Source: Clostridia bacterium (GTDB lineage: Bacteria; Bacillota; Clostridia; Oscillospirales; Butyricicoccaceae). Taken from it: a DNA stretch of 64,000 nucleotides. Made by a program: the position numbers and the translations under genes. The notes beneath the pieces were generated by a model that was not told the origin of the DNA, searched no databases, and was given only the letters and a program-made list of their open reading frames with translations. Below are positions 1-8,238 of this stretch, piece after piece. Positions within the stretch are counted from its first letter, which is position 1, and each line of letters starts with the position of its first letter. The DNA lies in contig JAJPXP010000015.1 of the NCBI GenBank assembly GCA_021205365.1, forward strand, positions 1-64,000, read 5' to 3'.

Positions 1-113
1 AATTATAATATTTTGTAAAAAAATGAATTTAGATGAATGACTTTATTTCCCAGACAAGTTAAAATATTAGTTGATCATATGGGGGAATCCGACGAAGAAA
101 AGGGGAACATATT

Positions 114-695
114 ATGGATATTCGTCAGTTCTGCACGGAGTTTTTTCAGATCAGGGATGTCGGATTATTGGAAAAGCTGGAGCAGGTTGCCAAGATACGG
201 AAAGTATCGAAAGGAGAAATACTGGTTCAGGCTGGAGAAGAACAGTTGGAAGCGGCATTTTTGATTACGGGATTATTCCGGGGATATTATGTTGACAGTG
301 AGGGGAAGGAAGTTACGGATTGCTTTGCCTATCGTTACGGTGATTCCGTGATGGCCAGTATTGCGCTGAATGATGTGGTGCAGATCGCGCTGGAGGCGCT
401 GGAGGACAGCGAGATTTTCTGTATTTCGCTGCAGGAGGTTGATAAGCTGATGTCGCAGTATTTGGAGGTCAGCAAGCTCAGCTACGGCTGTCTGATACGG
501 TCGCTGCGGATGCACTGGAACATGAAGGTCGCATTGACGAGATTCTCTGCACCGGAACGGTACCAGTGGTTTTTGCAGGCTTATCCTGGGCTGATTGATC
601 TGGTTAAGAAAAAGCATGTAGCGTCTTTTTTGAACCTGACACCGCAGACATTGAGCCAGCAGCGCAGGAGCGAAAAGGAAGGGATTGAAACATAG
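114..695 (+). CDS. Crp/Fnr family transcriptional regulator
   Basis: 193 residues. Residues about 20-110 look like a cyclic-nucleotide-binding (cupin-like) sensor domain, with the pattern of alternating beta strands around GEILVQAGEEQ and a LITGLFRGYY strand. Residues about 160-190 (HVASFLNLTPQTLSQQRR) look like the recognition part of the C-terminal winged helix, shorter than in classical Crp of about 210-220 residues. An AAGGGGA ribosome binding site precedes the ATG. Many Clostridia carry such Crp-like regulators without true cAMP; the ligand here cannot be told. It stands alone, followed by a large inverted repeat and a terminator. Confidence 0.8.
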   Translation: MDIRQFCTEFFQIRDVGLLEKLEQVAKIRKVSKGEILVQAGEEQLEAAFLITGLFRGYYVDSEGKEVTDCFAYRYGDSVMASIALNDVVQIALEALEDSEIFCISLQEVDKLMSQYLEVSKLSYGCLIRSLRMHWNMKVALTRFSAPERYQWFLQAYPGLIDLVKKKHVASFLNLTPQTLSQQRRSEKEGIET

Positions 696-709
696 CCCGA
701 ATAATATGG

Positions 710-765
710 TATAACATCTGTATGAAAGGGTGGGGAAATGTGCCTTTTATACAGCTGATGTTATA
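710..765. repeat. Long imperfect inverted repeat
   Basis: The left arm TATAACATCTGTATGAAAGG pairs with the right arm CCTTTTATACA-GCT-GATGTTATA around a 13 base loop. It lies between the Crp-like gene and the next terminator. It could be a structured 3' UTR, a small RNA or a palindromic repeat element; nothing decides between these. Confidence 0.55.
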
Positions 766-811
766 ATAAAGTGGAAGCCGGGGGATGATCTGATATACCG
801 GCTCAAACCGG

Positions 812-845
812 AAAAAGCAGTCTGATAAAGGCTGCTTTTTTTTAA
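812..845 (+). terminator. Rho-independent terminator
   Basis: AAAAAGCAG pairs with CTGCTTTTT across an 11 base loop and the T run continues, ending transcription from the Crp-like gene ahead of the ABC operon. Confidence 0.75.
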
Positions 846-870
846 GTGTGTCAGTGATATTGTAACCATA

Positions 871-930
871 TTGTAGTTGAAATGGGCCGGAGAGTATGAT
901 AAGCTCAGTGTACTAGGAGTAATAGTACAC
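871..930 (+). promoter_or_regulatory. Promoter and palindromic operator of the YtrA-type operon
   Basis: TTGTAG (871-876) and TATGAT (895-900) with an 18 bp spacer form a sigma-A type promoter. Immediately downstream, GTGTACTA (908-915) and TAGTACAC (923-930) form a perfect inverted repeat with a 7 base centre covering the expected transcription start. Position and symmetry suit autorepression by the GntR protein encoded just after it; binding is inferred. Confidence 0.7.
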
Positions 931-958
931 CTAAACGGTTTGGAAAGGAGGAGGAATA

Positions 959-1333
959 ATGATACATCTGGATTTGCACGATCCGAGGCCGATGTATGAG
1001 CAGGTAGTAGACCAGCTGGAAATGCTGATTGCCCGCAATGTGTTACAGGCTGATGAAAAACTGCCTAGCGTGCGTCAGATGGCTATGGAGCTTTCGCTGA
1101 ATCCAAACACGGTTCAAAAGGCATATAGTGAGTTGCTGAACCGCAAGGAAATCTATTCTGTGCGCGGCAAGGGAAACTTTGTTTCGGGAAGCTGTACTTC
1201 GATTCAGGAACGCAGGCTGGAACAGATACGGGAAGAAATATCCGCGCTGCTGCGGCAGGCAAAGGAATTGGGGACAACGGCGAGACAGCGCAATGAACTG
1301 CTGCAATCGTTAATGGAGGTGGAAAGTACATGA
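959..1333 (+). CDS. GntR family regulator, YtrA subfamily
   Basis: 124 residues. Residues 10-75 are a GntR winged helix-turn-helix (SVRQMAMELSLNPNTVQKAY), followed only by a short helical tail, the architecture of the YtrA subfamily that controls ABC transporters in response to cell-wall stress in Firmicutes. GGAGGAG precedes the ATG. The stop overlaps the start of the ABC ATPase by four bases (ATGA), so they are translationally coupled. A palindrome over the promoter is the likely operator. Confidence 0.9.
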   Translation: MIHLDLHDPRPMYEQVVDQLEMLIARNVLQADEKLPSVRQMAMELSLNPNTVQKAYSELLNRKEIYSVRGKGNFVSGSCTSIQERRLEQIREEISALLRQAKELGTTARQRNELLQSLMEVEST

Positions 1334-2229
1334 TTTGTGCACAGCAAGTAAGCAAAAGCTTTGGGGGAACTGCGGCGCTGGATTCCATTACAGCGGAAAT
1401 TCGAACCGGCTCCATTTATGGCTTGATTGGCTCCAATGGCGCAGGCAAGTCCACGTTCCTGCGCATTCTTGCCGGCATCTTAAAGCCGGACAGCGGGACT
1501 GTAACAATTGATGACCAGGAGGTATTCGAAAATCCGGAAATCAAGCAGCATTGCTTTATGATTTCGGATGAGCAGTATTTCTTCTCCGGCTGTACCCCAA
1601 GGGATATGAAGGATTATTATAAAAGCATTTATCCGCATTTTGATGAAGACCGGTACCGCACGTTGATGAAAAACTTTGGATTGGATGAACGGCGGAAAAT
1701 CCGCACCTTTTCCAAGGGAATGAAAAAGCAGGTTTCCGTCATCTGTGCGGCATCCTCCGGAGCAGATTACCTGTTTTGTGATGAGACCTTTGACGGGCTG
1801 GATCCCGTGGCGCGGCAGGCTGTGAAATCGATTTTTGCCGGAGATGTGGCGGAATTTAGCGCGACACCGGTTATTGCATCGCATAACCTGCGTGAGCTGG
1901 AGGACTTTTGCGACTGTATCGGGCTGCTGCACCGCGGCGGCATCCTGTTTTCCCGCGATCTGGACGATATGAAGCTGCATATCCAGAAGATCCAGATTCT
2001 GCCGGATAAAATACCGGAGCAGAAGATGCTGGAGGGTATAGAGGTGCTGGGCATACAGCACAGTGGACGGATGGCAACCGTAACCGTGCGTTGTTCACGT
2101 CAGGAGGCAGAGGAACGTATGCGTGCAGGAGCGCCACTGTACTATGAAATCCTTCCACTTTCGTTGGAGGAGATCTTTATTGCGGAAACGGAGGTGAATG
2201 GCTATGACGCAAAAAAACTCATCCTGTAA
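1330..2229 (+). CDS. ABC transporter ATP-binding protein (YtrB-like)
   Basis: 299 residues. Walker A is GSNGAGKST (34-42), the signature is the atypical FSKGMKKQVS, and Walker B is YLFCDETFDGLDP, followed by the H-loop ASHNLREL. The FSKGM signature in place of LSGGQ is usual in YtrB-like proteins. The C-terminal region of about 80 residues is typical of ATPases that pair with ABC-2 type permeases. It lies between the GntR regulator and a large permease, so it most likely energises that permease; the substrate is unknown. Confidence 0.9.
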   Translation: MICAQQVSKSFGGTAALDSITAEIRTGSIYGLIGSNGAGKSTFLRILAGILKPDSGTVTIDDQEVFENPEIKQHCFMISDEQYFFSGCTPRDMKDYYKSIYPHFDEDRYRTLMKNFGLDERRKIRTFSKGMKKQVSVICAASSGADYLFCDETFDGLDPVARQAVKSIFAGDVAEFSATPVIASHNLRELEDFCDCIGLLHRGGILFSRDLDDMKLHIQKIQILPDKIPEQKMLEGIEVLGIQHSGRMATVTVRCSRQEAEERMRAGAPLYYEILPLSLEEIFIAETEVNGYDAKKLIL

Positions 2230-4456
2230 GCTGGGAACCATGATAGGGAAGTGCTGTGAAAGAAATGCGGCACTGTTTACCCTGTCCATGCTGCTGCAGC
2301 TGGTGGCCATGCCGGTTTACCTGATTATGGAAATCCAGGCCATGCTGCGATATGGCGATGTCAATATTCCGGAGTCCAGAAACACAATCGTGGCATCGAT
2401 TCGTGATATGCTGCTGGCGGGTTCGATCGAAACGCTGGCGTTGCTCTTGCTGGCTGTGCTGAGCGGCATAGCGATGTTCCGATATCTGCATGTGAAGCAG
2501 CAGACGGATTTTTTCCACGCATTGCCGGTCACCAGAGGGAAGCTGTTTGCTTCCCGCGTTCTTTCCGGTATACTGGCTGTTATTCCTGCATATCTGATAA
2601 ATGTTTTGCTGTCCTGCGGCGTGTGCATTGTATATGGCTTTTCGGATGCCATTCAGATTGACATTCTATTGCTTTCGGTCGTAGTACATGTAGCGGCGTT
2701 CCTGCTGGTATATGCCGTATCCATTCTGGCAGCAATCGTCAGCGGGCATACGCTGGTATCCCTGCTGGTGTGCGGCTGGTTCCAGATGGGGCTGCTGGCA
2801 GGCTATGAGGCGGTCAATCAGCTTTTGTATGTGCTGTATCCTGCGCGGGTAAATAACAGTAATATGATACCGCTGTGGATGTCTCCGATTGTGAAAGCAT
2901 TTTGCACCGTGGAGACACTGAGAGAAGGATGGGCGGATATTGATAAAAACATTCTTTATTTTAAGGAGTGTGCTCCGGGGCTGCTGTTTTGCCTGATTGC
3001 AGCAATTATTATTCTGGCGCTGGCATACTGGCTGAATAAAATCCGGAAAAGCGAACATACCGGACTTTCCATTGCGTTCCCGAAGATTGAGCTGCCCTTT
3101 AAACTGTACATGGTCAGCGTTCTATCCATTGCGTGTGGGCTGGCTTTCCAGATTACCATAACGAGCTGGACGGCGTTGTTCCTTGCTATGGCAATTGGCG
3201 CGCTGGTTGCGGCATGCATCGTGGAAATTGTTTATGATCTGGATTTCCATAGCCTGTTCCACCGCTGGAAGAGCCTGCTGGCATATTATGTGGTTTGTGC
3301 AGTTGTGCTCGGCTGCATGGCAATGGATATCACGCACTGGAACAGCACACTGCCTGAGCGGGATGAAATTGCTTCCGCAACATTATCTACAGGCCCTAGC
3401 CCATGGAATTGTTCTCCGACGGATGGAGATTTGGATTACTATTACGATTACTATTACTATTATGGACATGATCTAGTATATAATGCGTTTAGCTGGATTA
3501 GTGGAGTTTGGAGCGATTCGAGCATTATTGAAGATGAAGAGCTTGCAATCGACCACATTAGCAACTCGCAAATGGAGTCTGCCGCAGCACTGGATGTCAT
3601 TTATGATTCTGCATCCATGGGTGCGGAGAGGATGAAGCATAACCGCAGTACACTTACGAGTGATGTTGAATATTCTACGTATCGCGTGACCTTTACGCTG
3701 CAGAACGGAAAGACTTTCCAAAGGCAGTATTATATGCCGGAAGATACAGCTGAACTGTCCGAAAATGCTGCAAATGCCCGATTCTCAGAAGAATATCTGG
3801 AAAAGTATACCGCAGCAGCGCTCGCACATACCAGCAAGGAACAGGTAGCTGAGCTGCTGGTGGCAAATTATACGGATATAGCGACTGGAAATGCTGATGT
3901 CATTGATAATGCAAAAGCTGTGTCTGATATACTGGATACGCTGTATGAGGAATCACAGGAGCTGACAAAGGAATATGTAACGGACAACATTCCGGTTCTT
4001 GCCGTCCGTGTTGCTGGAAAACAGGCGGTAGAGGAATGGGATAAAAAAGATCTGGCTGATCTGGAGATGACGGGCGGAATGGAGGATGATATCATTGATA
4101 TTCCGGTTTATTCCTGTGAGACAGAGACGCTGGAGTTATTGGGGAAATATATTGAAGACTTCAGTGTTGGCTTCATGCCCGAGAAGGTTGTCTGCATCAA
4201 TGTGACAACCTATACGGATGATGGAGATGAGGAAACTGAAACATTCCGGACGGACGAGATAGAAGATGTAAAGGTTATCCAAAAGTGGGTTCCATATCTG
4301 CTGCCAGAGCAGCTGAAACGTATGATTGACCCGGTTTATTTCAAGCCGGAAGAAAATGGTCTGTATATAGGTCCATATGCAGAGATAGCTGTAACGCTGG
4401 CGGATGGGACGGAAGTCACGTGCTACTGCTACCGTGATGTTGACGGAAAGGAGTAA
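2204..4456 (+). CDS. ABC transporter permease with large extracytoplasmic domain
   Basis: About 750 residues. The N-terminal half has roughly nine to eleven hydrophobic segments (for example ALLLLAVLSGIAMFRYL and LLVYAVSILAAIVSG). After the last segment (about residues 365-380) comes a soluble, acidic, largely beta-predicted domain to the C-terminus. A tyrosine-rich stretch near residue 411 is coded by a short DNA repeat. I chose ATG 2204 because GGAGGTGA ends at 2197, seven bases away; ATG 2198 would touch it. The gene overlaps the ATPase and forms the operon YtrA-like/ATPase/permease. Low similarity between such permeases means the substrate cannot be guessed. Confidence 0.8.
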   Translation: MTQKNSSCKLGTMIGKCCERNAALFTLSMLLQLVAMPVYLIMEIQAMLRYGDVNIPESRNTIVASIRDMLLAGSIETLALLLLAVLSGIAMFRYLHVKQQTDFFHALPVTRGKLFASRVLSGILAVIPAYLINVLLSCGVCIVYGFSDAIQIDILLLSVVVHVAAFLLVYAVSILAAIVSGHTLVSLLVCGWFQMGLLAGYEAVNQLLYVLYPARVNNSNMIPLWMSPIVKAFCTVETLREGWADIDKNILYFKECAPGLLFCLIAAIIILALAYWLNKIRKSEHTGLSIAFPKIELPFKLYMVSVLSIACGLAFQITITSWTALFLAMAIGALVAACIVEIVYDLDFHSLFHRWKSLLAYYVVCAVVLGCMAMDITHWNSTLPERDEIASATLSTGPSPWNCSPTDGDLDYYYDYYYYYGHDLVYNAFSWISGVWSDSSIIEDEELAIDHISNSQMESAAALDVIYDSASMGAERMKHNRSTLTSDVEYSTYRVTFTLQNGKTFQRQYYMPEDTAELSENAANARFSEEYLEKYTAAALAHTSKEQVAELLVANYTDIATGNADVIDNAKAVSDILDTLYEESQELTKEYVTDNIPVLAVRVAGKQAVEEWDKKDLADLEMTGGMEDDIIDIPVYSCETETLELLGKYIEDFSVGFMPEKVVCINVTTYTDDGDEETETFRTDEIEDVKVIQKWVPYLLPEQLKRMIDPVYFKPEENGLYIGPYAEIAVTLADGTEVTCYCYRDVDGKE
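3434..3457 (+). repeat. In-frame 12 bp tandem repeat coding a Tyr-rich tract
   Basis: GATTACTATTAC occurs twice in tandem and is followed by TATTATGG, coding D-Y-Y-Y-D-Y-Y-Y-Y-Y at the start of the extracytoplasmic domain of the permease. Confidence 0.8.
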
Positions 4457-4460
4457 GACT

Positions 4461-4619
4461 ATGGTTGGAATCATTGGAGGGACCGACGGGCCAACCGCTA
4501 TTATAGCTACGTCGAACCTGACAGCCGCAGACACAATACCTGCGCTGATGTTTCTGGCGGCAAGCATTGGGGTAATGATTCTTGCACGCTGGCTATATCG
4601 TTGGTATCAAGAGAGATAA
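4461..4619 (+). CDS. Small membrane protein with OadB/GcdB-like GGTDGPTAI motif
   Basis: 52 residues, beginning MVGIIGGTDGPTAIIATSN, then a single hydrophobic segment (about residues 25-45) and a basic-aromatic tail. The GIIGGxDGPTAI string closely matches a conserved segment of the beta subunit of sodium-pumping carboxylate decarboxylases (OadB/GcdB), which is a protein of about 350-400 residues; only that segment is present here. A GGAAAGGAG ribosome binding site overlaps the permease end and the ATG is five bases after its stop, so it is the last gene of the ABC operon. The function is unknown; it is not a working decarboxylase subunit on its own. Confidence 0.7.
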   Translation: MVGIIGGTDGPTAIIATSNLTAADTIPALMFLAASIGVMILARWLYRWYQER

Positions 4620-4630
4620 AAGTTTTTCAG

Positions 4631-4669
4631 AGGCAGCATCTGCGGGGGCGCAGATGCTGCCTGTTTTTG
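4631..4669 (+). terminator. Strong Rho-independent terminator of the ABC operon
   Basis: A perfect 14 bp stem, AGGCAGCATCTGCG pairing with CGCAGATGCTGCCT around a GGGG loop, followed by GTTTTTG. Confidence 0.9.
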
Positions 4670-4752
4670 TTGATAGTAGAAAAATGCCCCATGAAATTCC
4701 GCGAATTTACCGATAAAAGCAGAGAAATTGACACAATTGTTTTTGTCAGCCC

Positions 4753-4781
4753 TTTACAAATAGTTATAAAATCGGTATACT
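4753..4781 (+). promoter_or_regulatory. Sigma-A promoter of the XRE gene
   Basis: TTTACA (4753-4758) and TATACT (4776-4781) are separated by 17 bp, about 60 bases before the start codon. Confidence 0.7.
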
Positions 4782-4843
4782 ATAAATACTAGGCGTATCA
4801 TGTCTTCCGGCTGATTACGCATCGGTATTCGGTAAATGGAGCA

Positions 4844-5545
4844 ATGTACATGGCAAGTGACTTTTCCCGTACTTTGGCGCTGCTGCGCCGCGAAAAGAGA
4901 ATAAGCCAGAGAACTGCCGCGGGAGACCTGCAGGTTTCTCAGGCCCTGCTCAGCCACTATGAGAACGGCCTGCGTGAGCCAGGTCTCAGCTTTGTCGTAC
5001 GCGCAGCCGATTATTATGGCGTTTCCTGCGATTATCTGCTTGGCCGCAGCCTGTCCCGTGAGGGAAGCACCGTGCAGCCGGCGTCCGAAACAGGCATCGA
5101 GGGGGCAGAGGCTGATCCGGAAATTGCATTGAGAAAGAAGCTGGTGGCAGATTCGGCATCGGTCTTGTTGGATGCCGCAGCAAAATCTGGCTCGCACCAG
5201 CTGGTGAATGAGCTGGCAACCTATTTGTCTGTGGCAGAATATAAACTGTTCCGTTATCTGTATGGAGCGGATTCCTCCAATCCTGAGGAGGCATTCCGGA
5301 CCAATGCAGGACGCTTTGACGCCCTGTGCGATGCACGCATGAAGCTGACGGAGCTTCGCATCCAGTGCGCGGCAAATGGCGGCGGTGCGCTTGGATTGAA
5401 AACGGAAGAAGTAAAATTACCAAACTTGTCGCTGGCGTCGCTGCCGGGAGACTATCCGGGGCGTGCGGAATCCCTGCTTCAGGTCCTGCAGGAGGTTTCG
5501 GATTCCATTGAGGAGTTTGACCGCACGACGAAAAAGAAGAAGTAA
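4844..5545 (+). CDS. XRE family transcriptional regulator
   Basis: 233 residues. Residues 6-62 are a Cro/C1 helix-turn-helix (SQRTAAGDLQVSQALLSHYE, then YYGVSCDYLLG). The rest is helical with no family I recognise, and the protein ends in a lysine run (KKKK). The start ATG 4844 follows a TGGAG ribosome binding site; ATG 4850 is an alternative. It stands alone with its own promoter and is followed by the tRNA promoter. The target is unknown. Confidence 0.85.
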   Translation: MYMASDFSRTLALLRREKRISQRTAAGDLQVSQALLSHYENGLREPGLSFVVRAADYYGVSCDYLLGRSLSREGSTVQPASETGIEGAEADPEIALRKKLVADSASVLLDAAAKSGSHQLVNELATYLSVAEYKLFRYLYGADSSNPEEAFRTNAGRFDALCDARMKLTELRIQCAANGGGALGLKTEEVKLPNLSLASLPGDYPGRAESLLQVLQEVSDSIEEFDRTTKKKK

Positions 5546-5587
5546 GTCGAAGCTAGGAAAATTTTTTAAAAAAGTTTGAAAAAAATG

Positions 5588-5616
5588 TTGACAGATTGCC
5601 AAACCCATGGTATCAT
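5588..5616 (+). promoter_or_regulatory. Promoter of the tRNA-Thr/tRNA-Tyr unit
   Basis: TTGACA (5588-5593) and TATCAT (5611-5616) with a 17 bp spacer, about 45 bases before the first tRNA. Confidence 0.85.
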
Positions 5617-5662
5617 ATAACACGTCGCTGAGAGATGCAGCGGACGAAAAGAGGCGCGGCAC

Positions 5663-5738
5663 GCTGGTGTAGCTCAGTTGGTAGAGCAGCTGATTTGTAA
5701 TCAGCAGGTCGGGGGTTCAAGTCCGTCCACCAGCTCCA
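5663..5738 (+). tRNA. tRNA-Thr (anticodon UGU)
   Basis: GCTGGTG pairs with CACCAGC in the acceptor stem, the anticodon loop is TTTGTAA within CTGAT/ATCAG, the T arm carries GGTTCAAGT, and the CCA end is encoded. Confidence 0.95.
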
Positions 5739-5758
5739 ATCTCTTTTAAATTGAATAT

Positions 5759-5843
5759 GGGAGGTTTCCCGAGTGGCCAAAGGGGGCAGACTGTAAATCT
5801 GTTGTCAACGACTTCGGTGGTTCGAATCCACCACCTCCCACCA
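5759..5843 (+). tRNA. tRNA-Tyr (anticodon GUA)
   Basis: A class II tRNA of 85 bases. GGGAGGT pairs with ACCTCCC, the anticodon loop is CTGTAAA, there is a long variable arm, and the CCA end is encoded. It is 20 bases after tRNA-Thr and shares its promoter. Confidence 0.95.
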
Positions 5844-5880
5844 AAAAAGAGCATCGATTGTTTCGGTGCTCTTTTTTGTT
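5843..5880 (+). terminator. Terminator of the tRNA unit
   Basis: AAAAAAGAGCA pairs with TGCTCTTTTTT and overlaps the last base of tRNA-Tyr. Confidence 0.85.
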
Positions 5881-5911
5881 TCCCGTCCTGCAGTAGCAGA
5901 ATATATCTTGG

Positions 5912-5938
5912 AAGCACTGGTTTTTCCAGTGCTTTTTC
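5912..5938 (+). terminator. Second tandem terminator
   Basis: AAGCACTGG/CCAGTGCTT with a five base T loop and a following T tract, about 30 bases after the first terminator. The rest of 5939-6154 holds an AT-rich region with a TTGACA at 6043-6048 but no clear -10 partner. Confidence 0.7.
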
Positions 5939-6154
5939 TTTTTTCATAAAGGCAGCTGAGAAGCTGTGGAATGTCGAAATTTTGGTGATTTGTTGCGCTA
6001 TTTTGCTTTTTGCGGAATAAGAATGGAAAAAGTCGGCCTTATTTGACAAAATAGTGTTATTTAATGACTTAATAATAGAAGAATTCGAATTAAATTTATA
6101 TTATGATGGATAATACCAAAGGAATAGACAGGCTGATTCGTGGAGAGGAATAAA

Positions 6155-7105
6155 ATGCAGAAGGGAATTGTAGAGGTAGTCAGTGAAGATGCGTTAAAAT
6201 TGCAGATTGATGAAACCATGCATGAGACAAAAATTCATGGGACAGAAGAATTCCCGTTTCAGTGCTACAGCACACATATCGACTGGAAGAGCTTGAAGGA
6301 AACAGAATGGCATTGGCACGAGGAACTGGAACTGCTGGTGATCGAATCTGGTGCAATGAAATGCAGTATTGGTGAACACAGTCTGGCTCTGCAGGAAGGT
6401 GACTGCATTCTGGTGAACAGCCGGATGGTCCACCGATTTGAGGTGCCGGAGGATAAAAGTATTGCAGTATGTGACTGTATTAGTATCCTTTTCTCCAGTG
6501 AACTCATCGCTGCGAGCCGGACCATTATCCATAAAAAATATATCGTTCCTGTTCTGCAGTGTGGAGCAGATTATATTGTTTTTCATACTGAGGTGGAATG
6601 GCAGCAGCATGTGCTTGAATTGGTTCAGCAGGTCTGTCAGTTCTGCCGGACGGAAATCAATATGGTGGAAATGCATATCCATATGGGGATGTATGCCATA
6701 TGGATGGAGCTGACAGAGCATCTGGATGAATACCGCCGCGAACCACGGGAAAACCAAAATATGGTGATGCAGGCACGTCTGCGGAAAATGCTGCAATTTA
6801 TTTCGGATCATTATGCCGAACAGATTACATTGGCTGACATTGCACAGGCTGCTAACATCAGTCAGAGTGCAGCACAGCGCTGCTTCCGTGCGGGGGTACA
6901 GACCTCGCCAATCAGTTATTTAAAGGATTATCGTCTGGCACGTGCGAAGGAAAAGCTGCTGTCTACACATCTGACAGTATTTGAAATCGCACGTTCGGTG
7001 GGCTTTGATAATGCAGGATATTTTGACCGCAGCTTTAAACGTGCTTTTGGCATGACGCCAAGGCAGTTTGTCCGGCAGGAATCGGAAAAGAATGCGCTGG
7101 AATAA
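6155..7105 (+). CDS. AraC family transcriptional regulator with cupin domain
   Basis: 316 residues. The N-terminal cupin (WHWHEELELLVIESG, about residues 50-110) suggests sugar or small-molecule sensing. Two AraC helix-turn-helix motifs occupy about residues 215-312 (ITLADIAQAANISQSAAQRC and VFEIARSVGFDNAGYFDRSF). I chose ATG 6155, which follows GGAGAGG by six bases, over GTG 6140. It is followed after 24 bases by a second AraC regulator of the same design, probably cotranscribed. The regulon is unknown. Confidence 0.9.
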   Translation: MQKGIVEVVSEDALKLQIDETMHETKIHGTEEFPFQCYSTHIDWKSLKETEWHWHEELELLVIESGAMKCSIGEHSLALQEGDCILVNSRMVHRFEVPEDKSIAVCDCISILFSSELIAASRTIIHKKYIVPVLQCGADYIVFHTEVEWQQHVLELVQQVCQFCRTEINMVEMHIHMGMYAIWMELTEHLDEYRREPRENQNMVMQARLRKMLQFISDHYAEQITLADIAQAANISQSAAQRCFRAGVQTSPISYLKDYRLARAKEKLLSTHLTVFEIARSVGFDNAGYFDRSFKRAFGMTPRQFVRQESEKNALE

Positions 7106-7129
7106 GTTGTCGGGATAGGAGTATCGATC

Positions 7130-7942
7130 ATGGTTGACAGTCTGGAAACACGATTTGGAACAAAGCCGGCACTGATTTCCACAGACCTGAAAAGCAGCTA
7201 TGGCGTACAGAAATCCTATGCTGTACACACCTATTCGGACCGGATAGAGCTGCTCTGGATTCTGGAGGGGACCGGAAAATATATCTGCAATGGCATTATT
7301 TATCCTGTTCGTCCGGGAGACGCGGTTGTGTGCAACAGTGGGACGGCACATGGGATGGAAGCAGAATCACAGGGGATTTTAAATTATATTCAGATTTTTG
7401 CACATTCTGTGCAGGCTTGCGGTATGCCAGATAATTGTCTGGTTCCCATTGGCCATTGTCCGGTGATCCACCGGGTGAGGCAGAGGGACCGGCTGGAAGA
7501 GTTATTTTTTGAAATTCTTGCAGAGGAACGATTGCAAAAAACAGAAACAGGGGCGTTGTTGGAGCTGGTCGTTCAGATGTATGAAATTATTCAGGACCAG
7601 CTTCCGGCTATGCCCTTGAATATCGGCTGGCGTGCGGTAATGTACATTGACAGCCATTATACCGAGACAGCGCTGACAACAGAGGCGATTGCGGAAGCCA
7701 TGGAGGTCAACCGGTACAATCTGGCAAAGGTGTTTAAGCAGATGACAGGCTATTCTCTGCTGCAATATTTAACCCGCAGGCGGATCGGTGCGGCGCAGTC
7801 CATGCTCCTGCAGACGGACACAGCGATTGAAGACATTGCGGAGAAAGCAGGGTTTTGTAATATGAAACGGTTTTCCAATGCGTTTCGAAAGCAGACGGGG
7901 ATACTGCCGCAGGATTACCGAAATATATGGAAAGAGATGTGA
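7130..7942 (+). CDS. AraC family transcriptional regulator with cupin domain
   Basis: 270 residues. An AraC-type cupin (residues about 20-95, ending in GDAVVCNSGTAHGMEAES) is followed by the paired helix-turn-helix (LTTEAIAEAMEVNRYNLAKV and IEDIAEKAGFCNMKRFSNAF, about residues 175-268). It sits directly after another AraC gene and upstream of a MATE exporter, so one of the two may control that exporter; this is only context. From 7943 to 8238 only a terminator and the exporter leader are seen. Confidence 0.9.
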   Translation: MVDSLETRFGTKPALISTDLKSSYGVQKSYAVHTYSDRIELLWILEGTGKYICNGIIYPVRPGDAVVCNSGTAHGMEAESQGILNYIQIFAHSVQACGMPDNCLVPIGHCPVIHRVRQRDRLEELFFEILAEERLQKTETGALLELVVQMYEIIQDQLPAMPLNIGWRAVMYIDSHYTETALTTEAIAEAMEVNRYNLAKVFKQMTGYSLLQYLTRRRIGAAQSMLLQTDTAIEDIAEKAGFCNMKRFSNAFRKQTGILPQDYRNIWKEM

Positions 7943-8116
7943 GGGCTTGCGGACGTGGATCATGCTGGAAAATGATCTGTGACCGGGAAATCTGTCAGAC
8001 AGGAAATAGATTGGGAAAGAAAATAGAAGAATATCCGGCTCAAAAAATGGTATGGGTATATACAGATATAGAAGAGATATGACCATTTTAAAGGTTTGAC
8101 AGATTTCTTGTGTGTG

Positions 8117-8151
8117 AAGGGCATCGATGGGATCGATGTCCTTTGTTTTTT
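8117..8151 (+). terminator. Terminator after the AraC pair
   Basis: AAGGGCATCGAT pairs with ATCGATGTCCTT around a short loop, followed by TGTTTTTT. Confidence 0.75.
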
Positions 8152-8238
8152 CGCGTAGGAATATCGCCGGGGAAAATGCTTGCGAAATGGTGGAAAGTCA
8201 GTATAATAAATAGTAAAAAAAGAAAAGGAGCAGAAGGA

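Noticed and set aside
6043..6048. TTGACA as promoter of the first AraC gene
   Set aside because: No acceptable -10 box lies 16-19 bases downstream, so not listed as a promoter.
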